From positions 248,001 through 312,000 of the forward strand of contig NZ_WURB01000005.1 in assembly GCF_009830105.1 (NCBI RefSeq): DNA of 64,000 bases, written 5' to 3'. This document shows, piece by piece, positions 8,454-17,375 of the stretch. Both the position numbers and the translations under genes were made by a program. The notes under the pieces are model-generated. The model made no database searches, had not been told where the DNA came from, and worked only from the letters and a program-made list of their open reading frames with translations. Every line of letters begins with the position of its first letter. Within the stretch, counting starts at the first letter, position 1. Source of the stretch: Microvirga makkahensis. GTDB taxonomy: Bacteria > Pseudomonadota > Alphaproteobacteria > Rhizobiales > Beijerinckiaceae.

Positions 8454-8530
8454 GGCGGAGTAGCTCAGTTGGTCAGAGCAGAGGAATCATAATCCTTGTG
8501 TCGGGGGTTCAAATCCCTCCTCCGCTACCA
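8454..8530 (+). tRNA. Elongator tRNA-Met (CAT)
   Basis: This is a 77-base cloverleaf with encoded CCA. Acceptor stem GGCGGAG pairs with CTCCGCT, the anticodon stem is GAGGA/TCCTT with loop ATCATAA (anticodon CAT), and the T arm is GGGGG-TTCAAAT-CCCTC. The absence of initiator features (three G-C pairs in the anticodon stem) argues for elongator Met. A lysidine-modified tRNA-Ile is the alternative for a CAT anticodon. Its 3' half serves as attL of the island that follows. Confidence 0.93.
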
Positions 8531-8532
8531 TA
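8485..8532 (+). repeat. attL: tRNA-Met 3' half at island left end
   Basis: The 48 bases from the anticodon loop to just past the CCA end recur near-identically at 21160-21205. The other copy lacks three bases. This is the pattern left by integration of a tyrosine-recombinase element into a tRNA gene. Confidence 0.85.
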
Positions 8533-8709
8533 AGCTCTTGAAATCGAAGAGCTCTCTTCTTTTCTTCTGGAACCTTAGCCACGGCTGTAAAGTTAGCTCA
8601 GTGCTAGCTCACCTGCGAAAAAGCCCAATAAAATCAAGGCCCCTGGTTGGTGCTGCGCTGGGCACCTAGCGCACTGCTTTGAAGTAAAGTAACCAAATAG
8701 GGCGCGGGC

Positions 8710-9189
8710 ATGGGCTCCTCTCCGTCCAAAGAACGCTATCAACTGTTCCAACGCACCGGCAGCGCCAAGTGGCAGATGCGCTTCAGCATCAAGGGCCAGG
8801 GGCAGATCAAGCGTTCACTGGAAACCAGCGACCGATTCGAAGCTGAGCGTAGAGCTGAAGAGATTTGGTTCGAAGCGAACTACAGGGCACGCCAGGGTCT
8901 CAGCGCCAAGGCTCGAACCTTCGAGCAGGTGGCGGAAGACTTTATCGCGCACATCCAGCGTGAGGTGGAGAGGGGAGAGCGCCGCGCAGACCAAGGCAAA
9001 TCAGAGCCAGCAATCATCCGGCGCTACTTCATCGGCTATTTTGGTCAGCGCCCCATCGACGGCATCACAGACTCGGACCTGGAGCGCTATGCCGAATGGC
9101 GGCGCACCTATTGGACTGAAGGCCCTGGCAAGGACATTGCTTATATACGTTATGAGCATGGTGGCGGGCGGCTGACAATCTTAGGTTGA
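8710..9189 (+). pseudogene. Truncated phage-type integrase (tyrosine recombinase)
   Basis: The 159-residue product has the N-terminal arm-binding region (YQLFQRTGSAKWQMRFSIKG, then a SAM-like core-binding segment ending DGITDSDLERYAEWRR). It stops before any of the catalytic residues. The R-HxxR-Y domain of a normal integrase (about 350-450 residues) is missing, and the next 60 bases lead into another gene. This is therefore a deletion remnant of the island's own integrase. Confidence 0.8.
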
Positions 9190-9253
9190 ATATATGGCTG
9201 CTGGCTCTATCGTGGATGCAGTGACCACATAGGTCTGTATCAGGGAAGAGATT

Positions 9254-9730
9254 ATGTCCGTTCTGAAGGCGCTAAAGCTGTCTGATGCAAAGCCCACCGC
9301 GCAAGCCAAGACGCCAGTTGAGCGTGGTCGAGAGAGGCTCATCGAGAATCTGGCTCTTCAGCGGAAACTCGCGGAATCCACGATTGCAGGAACGGTCTTT
9401 GAGCCGCCGAAGCATTTTGTAATGCGTACGAATGGGGAGGGCGTCCGGGTGCGCGTGGAGGTGCCTCGGCGCATTCGTAAAGGATGGTTTGAGGACGGAA
9501 ATCGTACGACGCACTGTGTGATGCATTACGGTGGCCGCGCCGTTGAAATAGCCAAGGGCAAGTCTGCGATTGAAGTCGGTCCTTTAGCTAACCTTCCTGC
9601 GCTTATTGACAGCCTAATCGAGGCAGTGCGTGCTGGAGAGTTAGACGCTGCCTTGTCCAATGCTGCTGCTGAGCGAGGTTCGTCTTCTGAACCGCAGTGG
9701 AAAGCCAAAGGCGAATTGATGCCGCGGTAA
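9254..9730 (+). CDS. Hypothetical protein, DUF6641-like
   Basis: A 158-residue soluble protein starts MSVLKALKL, with a basic central stretch EVPRRIRKGWFEDGNRTTHCVMHYGGRAVE and a C-terminal acidic helix. From memory this matches a family of about 150-residue proteins of unknown function often found in integrated elements of Rhizobiales (DUF6641). I hold that name loosely. It follows the integrase remnant in the same direction, so it is probably original cargo of the island. Confidence 0.55.
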   Translation: MSVLKALKLSDAKPTAQAKTPVERGRERLIENLALQRKLAESTIAGTVFEPPKHFVMRTNGEGVRVRVEVPRRIRKGWFEDGNRTTHCVMHYGGRAVEIAKGKSAIEVGPLANLPALIDSLIEAVRAGELDAALSNAAAERGSSSEPQWKAKGELMPR

Positions 9731-9879
9731 CCGAGTTCAGCTCGATCGATGGGGCCGAGCAGTGGAGTGGAACTGCCCGCGTTTTCCGGCAGGTATGTGG
9801 CCCTGAGTGGCGATAATTTTCCAGCTCAGGGTCTCGGCTGCCGCTTAAGACCAGAAGTTAAGAGAAAAGGACGTTGTGT

Positions 9880-10083
9880 GTGAACCGCAAAGCAATTCGG
9901 GACCGCACCTCTCGCATCCTCGGCTACATTGAGACGATGTCGGACGGACGACAAAGGGCCCTCGACGCGAATAGCCAGACCCTAGGCTACTATAATCCAC
10001 GACTTGATATCACAACAGATGCGACTTCTCGAACAATTGCACGAGGGAACGTTCTCTCGGCTCTTGTCTACGACGCGCACTGA
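9880..10083 (+). CDS. Small repeat protein with LGYI/GYY motifs
   Basis: A 67-residue product is read from the GTG at 9880, preceded by AAAAGGA at about 9 bases. It contains two copies of a short unit, SRILGYIE and QTLGYYN, then TTDATSRTIARGNVLSALV. This resembles the small beta-repeat (4-fold beta-flower type) proteins of Rhizobiales. Function is unknown. A degraded relative lies at about 14060-14150, on the far side of the amino-acid enzyme block. Confidence 0.45.
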   Translation: MNRKAIRDRTSRILGYIETMSDGRQRALDANSQTLGYYNPRLDITTDATSRTIARGNVLSALVYDAH

Positions 10084-10450
10084 GGGTTTTGGACCACCAT
10101 TAACGCTATAGGACACAGGCGAGTGATTGGGCTGTACAAGAGCTTCTAAGGGGCTTCTTGACGCTTGGTAGCTGGGCTTCTTCCTGCGGGAGACAATCAC
10201 ATGGTCGCTCATTTGAAGGTCGGGCACAGGCACGAGAGCTGACGTTCCTTGCATCGTGGGAATCTCGTGCTTTGACCCCGAGCTGACCTTCGAGGCATGG
10301 CTTTTCTGCGGGTATGCGCCAGCAATCATGCGGAAGTCTGCGAGGGCTCGACCCCAAACCCATTCTCGTCGGGTTGATCACGGCCGAAGCCCCATCCTGT
10401 CGGAACGACGCCTGAAAGGCTGCGTTGGTCGGGCAAAGAGGAGACATGAC
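10084..10450. other. Gene-free stretch inside the island
   Basis: There are 367 bases with only incidental open frames on both strands. No RNA gene, repeat or promoter was recognised, apart from the AGAGGAGA ribosome-binding site for the next small gene. Confidence 0.5.
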
Positions 10451-10657
10451 ATGTCCCAGGACAAAGCCGAACAGGCGAACATTGCGGCCAAGGAGACGCG
10501 CAAGGCCGCGGATGAACCAACACCCGAACCTTCGTTCGATCCGCTCGTCAACATGACGCACGAGGCCGCGAAGGAAGATCGCCATCTCGAAGACCTCGGA
10601 CCCATGTCTCCGGGCATGGCCGAGAGGATCAAGCGGGAGCGAAGCAGCAAGGCCTGA
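10451..10657 (+). CDS. Small hydrophilic hypothetical protein
   Basis: A 68-residue, highly charged protein (MSQDKAEQANIAAKETRKAADE) is probably disordered or helical, with no membrane segment. The ATG at 10451 is preceded by an excellent ribosome-binding site, AGAGGAG, which decides the start against the longer frame from 10256. No family was recognised. Confidence 0.5.
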   Translation: MSQDKAEQANIAAKETRKAADEPTPEPSFDPLVNMTHEAAKEDRHLEDLGPMSPGMAERIKRERSSKA

Positions 10658-10709
10658 TCCTGAAGGTCCCGGCGATCTCCATCGGGCGGGTGTCGTCCCG
10701 TCCTCGTCG

Positions 10710-11639
10710 CTATTGCGCGTGCGATGCCCCTCGCTTCGCCAACAGGTGACGGGCGATGTAGAGATCCTGGATCGACAGCCCCGAGCTGTCGAAGACCGTG
10801 ATCTCCTGGTCCGATCGGCGGCCGGGGTGCCGCCCCACCAGGACTTCGCCGATGGCGATGAGATCGGCCCCGTCCGGTGCGTGCTGGAACTCGCCGATCA
10901 CGCGCGATTGACTCGGCAGATCGCAGAACAAGGTCGCGCCGGCGAGAAGCTCAGGCGGCAGCTCCTGCTTGCCCGTCGCATCCGAGCCCATGCTGGCGAC
11001 ATGCGTCCCTGGCCTCACCCACTCTGCCTTGAACAACGGTGCGGTTGCCGAGGTCGCGGTCACAATGATGTCGGCAGCCGAGCAGGCGGCCTCGGCCGAG
11101 GCAGGTTCCGCCGCGATGCCCTGTGCCGCGAGCTCGGCGATCATGACCGTCGCCTGGGCCGGGTTGCGTGCAACAACCAGCACGCGGCGGATCGGGCGGA
11201 CCTTGGCCACCGCGGCGCATTCGTAGCGAGCCTGATGGCCGGCCCCGAAGATCGCCAGCGTCTCGGCATCCCGGCGCGCCAGCGCTTCCGCCGCCACGGC
11301 ATCGGCTGCGGCCGTGCGGTAGGCGTTGAGCGTTCCGGCCTCGATCGCGGCGCCGATGCGGCCCTTCTCCTGATCGAAGAGGAGGATCAGCGAGTTGTGC
11401 CGTGGCAGGCCAATGTCGAGGTTCCCTGGCCAGTACGAGCCCACCTTCAGCCCGGCCACCTCCCGGGCCGCCGCGGCCTTGACCGTGAAGCGGTTCGCCG
11501 GGTTTGAGCCATGGCCATGCACGACCGGAAAGCTTTTGGCTTGAGCGTCGCAGGCATCAATGAGCGCCTGCCGCACGGCCTCCCTCGCCATCTCGTGAGA
11601 CGCGAGCGCCGCGGACTCGGCTTCGGATACGAAGAGCAT
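10710..11639 (-). CDS. Ornithine cyclodeaminase / mu-crystallin family NAD(P)-dependent enzyme
   Basis: The 309-residue enzyme has a substrate segment around K53, then ...LNAYRTAAADAVAAEAL, and the Rossmann motif AIFGAGHQARYE (129-140). Members include ornithine cyclodeaminase, iminosuccinate reductase (BhcD) and ketimine reductases; residues alone do not decide between them. The start at 11639 is fixed by AGGAAGGA 9 bases upstream; the frame itself runs on into the next gene. It lies 22 bases after the D-threonine-aldolase-family gene in the same operon. Taken with that partner, an imino- or keto-acid reductase such as iminosuccinate reductase is more likely than a true ornithine cyclodeaminase. 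Confidence 0.82.
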   Translation of the reverse strand: MLFVSEAESAALASHEMAREAVRQALIDACDAQAKSFPVVHGHGSNPANRFTVKAAAAREVAGLKVGSYWPGNLDIGLPRHNSLILLFDQEKGRIGAAIEAGTLNAYRTAAADAVAAEALARRDAETLAIFGAGHQARYECAAVAKVRPIRRVLVVARNPAQATVMIAELAAQGIAAEPASAEAACSAADIIVTATSATAPLFKAEWVRPGTHVASMGSDATGKQELPPELLAGATLFCDLPSQSRVIGEFQHAPDGADLIAIGEVLVGRHPGRRSDQEITVFDSSGLSIQDLYIARHLLAKRGASHAQ

Positions 11640-11661
11640 CAGAATGATCCTTCCTGTTGCC

Positions 11662-12807
11662 TCACCAACCCCGGAACCGGGGCCAGTAGGCCATCGGCTG
11701 GGCAGGATCGGCCGGGATAACCTCGTAGCCATCGAATTGCGCGGCCGTAGCGCAGGCATGGTTGGGTAGGATGCGGAGCTGGGTTCCGACCGCGAGGTCG
11801 GGAAGGCTGGCACTGCTGCCGGACCTGAGAGCGATGACGCCGTGTTCCTGGTTCGCGGAGGCGACGACCAGACCATCGAGCACGCGGCCTTCGATGTCAC
11901 AGACCAGGCCATAACCCTGGTCTACCGCCTGGTTCGCCGTGCCGCGGTCGCGCGACAGCGCCATCCAGCCGGCATCCACCATGATCCAGCCGCGTTCCTT
12001 CTGGTGACCGATCACCGTGGTCAGGACCGACAGAGCAATGTCGTCAGGCGTGCAGACGCCTATGCCGGCCATGACCAGATCGAAGAAGGCGTAGACGCCT
12101 GCACGGACTTCCGTCACGCCGGACAGGTCCCGCGCAAAATGCGCCGTCGGGGTGGAACCGACGCTCACCACCGGACACGGCAGCCCGGCAGCCCGCAACG
12201 CCTCGGCGGCGGTGACCGCCGCGAGCCGCTCGCGCTCGGCGAAAGCCGCCAGCGCCTCGGCACCGACTGCGCCATAGCTTTCTCCAGCATGGGTACCGAC
12301 CCCGCGCAGGGCGGCGCCGCCGTCGGCAAGGATGCGGCCGATGGAGACCACGGCAGGGTCATCGGGACGCAAGCCGGAGCGGTGTCCGTCGGAATCGATC
12401 TCGATCAGCACCGGGATGGCATCGCCGGCCTCGCGCGAGGCATTGGCCACGGCTGTCGCCTGCTCCGGCGAATCCAGCACGACGGTCAGGTCGCAGCCCG
12501 TGGCACGCAAGGCCAGCACACGGGGCAGCTTCTGCGGTGCGATGCCAACCGCATACAGGATGTCCTTCACCCCTGCGGCCGCGAAGACTTCGGCCTCCTT
12601 GAGGGTTGAGACCGTAGCCGGGCCATTCCCGCCAGTCAGCACATGCCGTGCCGCCTCGACCGATTTTACCGTCTTCAGGTGTGGGCGGATGGTGACACCC
12701 AGCGGGTCGAGGTGCTGGCGTAAGCGGTCAACGTTCCGCAGCATGCGGCCTTCGTCGAGGATCAGGCTGGGGGTCGACAAAGAGCTGAGAGCATCAGTGG
12801 TGGTCAT
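11662..12807 (-). CDS. D-threonine aldolase / D-serine dehydratase-like PLP enzyme
   Basis: This is a fold-type III PLP enzyme of 381 residues. The N-terminal alanine-racemase-like barrel carries the PLP lysine in RPHLKTVK (K45). The C-terminal domain has the metal pair H350 and C352 (ILPNHACATAA), diagnostic for the DSD1/D-threonine aldolase/3-hydroxyaspartate group. Possible reactions are D-3-hydroxyaspartate or D-serine dehydration, D-threonine cleavage, or beta-hydroxyaspartate cleavage as in BhcC. It is the first gene of a two-gene operon and is divergent from a LysR regulator 99 bases away, which probably controls it. Confidence 0.85.
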   Translation of the reverse strand: MTTTDALSSLSTPSLILDEGRMLRNVDRLRQHLDPLGVTIRPHLKTVKSVEAARHVLTGGNGPATVSTLKEAEVFAAAGVKDILYAVGIAPQKLPRVLALRATGCDLTVVLDSPEQATAVANASREAGDAIPVLIEIDSDGHRSGLRPDDPAVVSIGRILADGGAALRGVGTHAGESYGAVGAEALAAFAERERLAAVTAAEALRAAGLPCPVVSVGSTPTAHFARDLSGVTEVRAGVYAFFDLVMAGIGVCTPDDIALSVLTTVIGHQKERGWIMVDAGWMALSRDRGTANQAVDQGYGLVCDIEGRVLDGLVVASANQEHGVIALRSGSSASLPDLAVGTQLRILPNHACATAAQFDGYEVIPADPAQPMAYWPRFRGW

Positions 12808-12906
12808 GGTCCGACGGATCCCTGTGCGATGGTGGAATGCAAGATAACGGGATCGGGGTTCAGGCGCTATTTAACGGAGCTGCAACCTGCATTAAGCTCG
12901 ATCTTC

Positions 12907-13812
12907 ATGATCACCTCCCAGGATCTTGAGTTATTCGGCGTCGTCAGTGGCGTTTCGTCCCTGGCCGCGGCGGCGCGAGCGCTGGACGTCACCCCCTCGG
13001 CCGTGACGCAGCGGCTGCGGCAGTTGGAGCAGCGTTTAGGCGTGCGGCTGCTGGAACGCACCAGCCGCCGGCTGCACTTGACCGCCGAAGGGCAGTTGCT
13101 GGCTCAGCGTGGTGCCGAGGTCCTGGCCAACCTGGAGGAGCTTGCCGAGGCTTTGGTGGAGCGGCGCGAGGTCGTGACGGGGCATCTGCGGGTGGCAGCT
13201 CCGTTCGGCTTCGGGCGACGGTACGTGGCATCTGCCATGGCGGCATTGCGGACGCGCCATCCCGAGGTGAAGTTGACCCTGACGCTGTTCGAGGATCCGG
13301 TCGGCCTACGGGGCGATGCCTGGGACGTGCTGATCCATGTGGGGCCGCTGACGGACTCGGCGCTGACGCTGCACCGGCTGGCGCCCAACCGCCGCATCCT
13401 CTGCGCAGCACCGTCCTATTTGGAACGACACGGTATGCCGGAGCGGCCGGAGGATCTCCGCCAGCATGCCTGTGGTGTGATCCGGGAAGACCAGAGCGAC
13501 GTCACCCTGTGGCGCTTCAGCCATGCACAGAAGGAGGCAGTCACCGTGCGGGTTCAGCCGGCGCTGAGCAGCAACGATGGTGAGGTCATCAAGCAATGGG
13601 GGCTGGCGGGGCTTGGCGTGATCGTCCGCTCAGAATGGGATGTCGCTGAGGATCTGCGACAGGGCCGTCTGGTGCCGCTGTTGCCGGCCTGGCAGCTTCC
13701 GGATGCCGATGTCGTGGCGCTGTTAGGTGCTCGTGGCGGACGGGTAGCGCGAACGGCCCACTTCCTGGAGAGCCTGCGGCAGATGCTTCAACCTGTGCCT
13801 TGGCGCGTGTAG
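12907..13812 (+). CDS. LysR-family transcriptional regulator
   Basis: The 301-residue protein has an N-terminal winged HTH (LAAAARALDVTPSAVTQRLRQLEQRLGVRLLERTSRRLHLTAEG, about 16-58) and a periplasmic-binding-like effector domain. I start at the ATG at 12907 (MITSQDLELF). The upstream extension to 12829 runs into the divergent promoter. It most likely regulates the neighbouring PLP enzyme/reductase operon in response to its substrate or product. Confidence 0.92.
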   Translation: MITSQDLELFGVVSGVSSLAAAARALDVTPSAVTQRLRQLEQRLGVRLLERTSRRLHLTAEGQLLAQRGAEVLANLEELAEALVERREVVTGHLRVAAPFGFGRRYVASAMAALRTRHPEVKLTLTLFEDPVGLRGDAWDVLIHVGPLTDSALTLHRLAPNRRILCAAPSYLERHGMPERPEDLRQHACGVIREDQSDVTLWRFSHAQKEAVTVRVQPALSSNDGEVIKQWGLAGLGVIVRSEWDVAEDLRQGRLVPLLPAWQLPDADVVALLGARGGRVARTAHFLESLRQMLQPVPWRV

Positions 13813-14059
13813 CGGGACTGGCACGCCATCCCTCGCAGGATAGGAGCGCTTCTGACAAGGCAAACACGCAGCCAGGATTTCCGACGCGAGTCAGGAAGGT
13901 CGCCTATTGGCACTTTCCGGACGATATTTGAGTCTCTGCAGTGGCCAAAAGAGCGGACGTTCCCGCGTGAGCTCCTGTCTAGCGCGGAGCTAGTGCGGTC
14001 TATGAAATGTGAATTTTTCACAGCGGTTTATGTTTGTGCGGCATCAAGTCATAATACCG

Positions 14060-14150
14060 ACTTCCGGATTCCGGGCTGTTACGACACTCGGCGCGATTTC
14101 ACTACCGATGCGAGCTTTCGAACAATCACGCCAGCCGGTGCCACTTCTCC
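14060..14150 (+). pseudogene. Decayed copy of the 9.9-kb small repeat protein, within a gene-free stretch
   Basis: The translation GCYDTRRDFTTDASFRTITPAG parallels GYYNPRLDITTDATSRTIARGN of the gene at 9880-10083, and the DNA aligns base for base with many substitutions. No start or complete frame survives. The rest of 13813-14226 holds nothing else I can recognise. Confidence 0.5.
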
Positions 14151-14226
14151 CCTCCATGAGCATCGCCAAGCTCTCATGTAAAAAGGTTCGTCGAGGGCAG
14201 GCATTTAAACCTGCTTGACGTTCACC

Positions 14227-15822
14227 CTAGAAGCCAATCGCAGCACCATCCTTGCGGTGATCGGAGCCGGCAATATATCCGCCGCCGTTGATCCTGTGGA
14301 TCAACTGAGCTCCGCCGAAACCGAATGCCGCCTCTGGTTCCTCGCGCGTGATGATGTGCCCTCGATCTTCAAGCATCCGCACAGCGGAATCGTTCATCGC
14401 GCTCTCTACGGCTACCTCCCGACCCTTGATAACGCGCCAGCGTGGCGCGTCAGATGCGGCCTGTGGATTCTGCCGCCACGCTTGGGTGCGCAGCACCATC
14501 TGCAGGTGACCTTGCGCCTGCATAGGCCCGCCCATCACGCCAAAGCTCATCAACGGCTCGCCATCGCGCATCAGGAACCCGGGGATAATCGTGTGGAACG
14601 GACGCTTCGATGGGCCGACAATGTTGGCATGGCCCGGTTCTAGGACGAACCCAGAACCGCGGTTCTGCAGGCTGATACCGGTGCCCGGCACAACTACACC
14701 GGAGCCGAAGCCGCTATAGTTTGACTGGATGAACGAAACCATCATGCCATCTGCGTCCGCCGCAGTGATATAAACCGTGCCGCCGTCCTTGGGAGCCCCA
14801 GCTGTCGGCGCACTGGCTCGGGTACGGTCTATTAGCTTTGATCGGCCTGCTAGATAAGCGGGATCAAGAAGGGATTCAGGCGACATGCTCATGTGCGCTG
14901 GGTCGCCAACGTAGCGCTCAACGTCGGCGAAAGCGAGCTTCATCGCCTCAATCTGGAGGTGTAGGCTGTCCGGACTGTCAGGATCCAAAGTGTCGATTTC
15001 AGTGTGCTCGAGCATACCGAGCGCCATCAATGCCGCAATCCCTTGGCCATTAGGCGGGATTTCATGCAGCGCCACGTCTTTGAACTGGGTCGATATCGTG
15101 CCGCACCAGTCGAGCCGGTGCTCAGCAAGATCGCTCATGGCAAGTCCTGCGCCATGCTCCTGCGCAAACGCTACGATCTTCTCGGCCAGCTCCCCGCGAT
15201 AGAATGCCTCTCCGCGCGTCCGTGCAATAGCCTCAAGGCTGTCACCAATAGGCCGATTAACAAACAGTTCACCCGCCCTCGGGGCACGCCCTCCGGGCAT
15301 GAAGCCCTCACGGAAACCTGGCTGGTCGCACAGGAGGTCCGCACCCTTCGCCCAAAGAGTGGCAATGACGGGCGAGACGTAGAACCCGTTGCGGGCGTAA
15401 TCGAGGGCCGGTTCGAAAAGATCCTCAAAGGGTAACCGCCCGAAGCGCTCCGACAACTCGACCCAGGCAGATACAGCCCCTGGAACAGTGACACTCTCCC
15501 AACCACGCGCTGGCATCCGGTCAAACCCGGCGAAGCGATCTCGCGTCCAGCAGGAGGGGGAACGCCCTGATGCATTCAGACCGTGCAACTGCTTGCCATC
15601 CCACAGGATTGCGAAGGCATCGCTTCCAAGTCCGTTGCCCGTCGGCTCCACCACGGTGAGCGCTATTGCAGTAGCAAGCGCCGCGTCAACTGCGTTGCCG
15701 CCTTTCAGGAGCATCCGGACGCCAGCCTGCGCCGCTAGCGGCTGCGACGTAGCGACTAGGTTGCGAGCCATGACAGGTGAGCGCCGAGAAGGATACGGAA
15801 AGGCGTAGGAGAATTCGTTCAT
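14227..15822 (-). CDS. Gamma-glutamyltransferase-family amidohydrolase (possibly oxamate amidohydrolase-like)
   Basis: This Ntn-hydrolase has 531 residues. It carries the family start GNAVDAALATAIALTVVEP, GLGSDAFAILWDG, and the autocatalytic cleavage site DGGT with nucleophile T349, followed by VYITAADADG. There is no signal peptide, so it is cytoplasmic, unlike classical periplasmic GGT. The soluble HpxW/YwrD branch, which includes oxamate amidohydrolase, fits better. Its ATG at 15822 overlaps the tctA stop (ATGA), so the two are translationally coupled and the enzyme presumably acts on what the tct transporter imports. Confidence 0.82.
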   Translation of the reverse strand: MNEFSYAFPYPSRRSPVMARNLVATSQPLAAQAGVRMLLKGGNAVDAALATAIALTVVEPTGNGLGSDAFAILWDGKQLHGLNASGRSPSCWTRDRFAGFDRMPARGWESVTVPGAVSAWVELSERFGRLPFEDLFEPALDYARNGFYVSPVIATLWAKGADLLCDQPGFREGFMPGGRAPRAGELFVNRPIGDSLEAIARTRGEAFYRGELAEKIVAFAQEHGAGLAMSDLAEHRLDWCGTISTQFKDVALHEIPPNGQGIAALMALGMLEHTEIDTLDPDSPDSLHLQIEAMKLAFADVERYVGDPAHMSMSPESLLDPAYLAGRSKLIDRTRASAPTAGAPKDGGTVYITAADADGMMVSFIQSNYSGFGSGVVVPGTGISLQNRGSGFVLEPGHANIVGPSKRPFHTIIPGFLMRDGEPLMSFGVMGGPMQAQGHLQMVLRTQAWRQNPQAASDAPRWRVIKGREVAVESAMNDSAVRMLEDRGHIITREEPEAAFGFGGAQLIHRINGGGYIAGSDHRKDGAAIGF

Positions 15823-17342
15823 GAGTATTGATCCGGAACGGCGGCGCCGACTGAAACCTTGCGCGTGCGGCGGTGGTGACGCACGCTCCAAACAACGGAG
15901 ATCACAGCCATCACCAGAAGAGTCAGAGAGATGGGGCGGGTTAAGAATGTAAGCCAGTCGGCGTCAGCCATGAGAGCGCGACGCAGATTGGTTTCGGCAA
16001 TCGGCCCCAGGATGACCCCGAGTACGAGAGGCGCAAGCGGAAAGTCCAGCTTGCGCATGCCGTAACCAAGTGCCCCAGCAATCAGCAGCAGATAGACGTC
16101 TGCCATGCGGTTGCTGAGCGTGTAGGCTCCAATCACCGTAAATACAAGCACCGTAGAGACGATGATATATTTCGGCACGTTGGTGACGTACAGCATGACG
16201 CGCATGGTCGACAGGCAGAAGACCAGCATCATAAAGGAAGCAATAGTGAGCGCGACAAACATGCCGTAGACAATATCAGCATGATCGATAATGAGTCGTG
16301 GTCCGACACTGATGCCATGCACCATGAGCGAGGCCATCAGAACAGCCTCCACAGCTCCCCCTGGGATGCCCATCGCAATCACGGGAATGAGACCTCCGCC
16401 AGCCGTTGACGAGTTGCCAGCTTCCGATGCAACCACGCCATCGGGAATGCCGGTACCAAATAGTTCGGGATGCTTGGAGGCCCTCTTCTCCTGATCATAC
16501 GCGAGAAGATTGGCGATGCTGCCGCCTGCGCCGGGCACGGCTCCAATGAAGACTCCAATCATGGAGGAGCGCAGTAGCGTGAGTGGGCGGGACAGCGTCT
16601 CCTTCATCACGCGATAGGGATGGAAGTCGATCCGATCTGGAATGAGCGCCTCGCCTTGCCCGGATCCCCCGCCATCCTCTACTTCGCCTAGAAGTTGGCT
16701 GATGGCGTATAGTCCGATCAGAACGACGAGAAAGGGAACACCGGCAGCCAAGAGGTCTGTATCAAAGGTAAAACGGGGGCGTGCCATCATAGGATCGGGG
16801 CCCAGGGTCGCAATGAAGAGCCCCAGCACGCCGGCCGCCAGACCGCGCAACATTGAGGAGCCAACAAGACTCGCGACAATCGTCATTGAGAAGACGATCA
16901 GAGAGAAATACTCCCATGGGCCGAGCTTGACCGCAATCATTGCTAGTGGTGGCGCGGCGACAATCAAAACAACTGTGCTGATCAACGTGCCGAAGAAAGA
17001 GGCCCAAGTGCCTAGCGAGAGTGCTCTACCCGGTTCACCCCGGCGGCTCATAGGGTAGGCATCGAAGGTGGTAGCGACTGACGATGGAGTCCCAGGAATG
17101 CCCAGGAGAGCCGCGGAGAAAAGCCCACCATTGCCGCCTCCGACCCAGACAGCGAGCAGCGTAGCGATGCCTTGGATTGGTGTCATACCATAAGTCAATG
17201 GCAACGTCAGAATGATCGCCATGGTGATGGTGAAGCCGGGGATGGCCGCGGCGATGACGCCAGCCACTGTTCCAGCCGCCATGCTCAACAGCACCCATGG
17301 CGTCAGAACTTGCGCCGCGCCGGATAGAAAAAGATCAAGCAT
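15819..17342 (-). CDS. tctA: Tripartite tricarboxylate transporter large membrane subunit TctA
   Basis: The 507-residue protein has about twelve hydrophobic segments and the TctA signatures PGFTITMAIILTLPLTYGM and GGGNGGLFSAALLGIPGTPSSVATTFDAYP near the N-terminus. A second inverted-repeat copy follows (MIGVFIGAVPGAGG, then GIPGGAVEAVLMASLMVHG). It forms the secondary-transport channel together with TctB and the binding protein TctC. It lies third in the operon after tctC and tctB and overlaps the downstream ggt-like gene by four bases. Confidence 0.95.
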   Translation of the reverse strand: MLDLFLSGAAQVLTPWVLLSMAAGTVAGVIAAAIPGFTITMAIILTLPLTYGMTPIQGIATLLAVWVGGGNGGLFSAALLGIPGTPSSVATTFDAYPMSRRGEPGRALSLGTWASFFGTLISTVVLIVAAPPLAMIAVKLGPWEYFSLIVFSMTIVASLVGSSMLRGLAAGVLGLFIATLGPDPMMARPRFTFDTDLLAAGVPFLVVLIGLYAISQLLGEVEDGGGSGQGEALIPDRIDFHPYRVMKETLSRPLTLLRSSMIGVFIGAVPGAGGSIANLLAYDQEKRASKHPELFGTGIPDGVVASEAGNSSTAGGGLIPVIAMGIPGGAVEAVLMASLMVHGISVGPRLIIDHADIVYGMFVALTIASFMMLVFCLSTMRVMLYVTNVPKYIIVSTVLVFTVIGAYTLSNRMADVYLLLIAGALGYGMRKLDFPLAPLVLGVILGPIAETNLRRALMADADWLTFLTRPISLTLLVMAVISVVWSVRHHRRTRKVSVGAAVPDQYS

Positions 17343-17375
17343 CCCGTAACTCTTTAAAACGACTCAGTCACAAGA

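Noticed and set aside
8583..8700. GTTAGCTCAGTGCTAGCTC resembling a strong constitutive promoter
   Set aside because: Spacing and a -35 box could not be matched convincingly; it may just be a short repeat near the att site.
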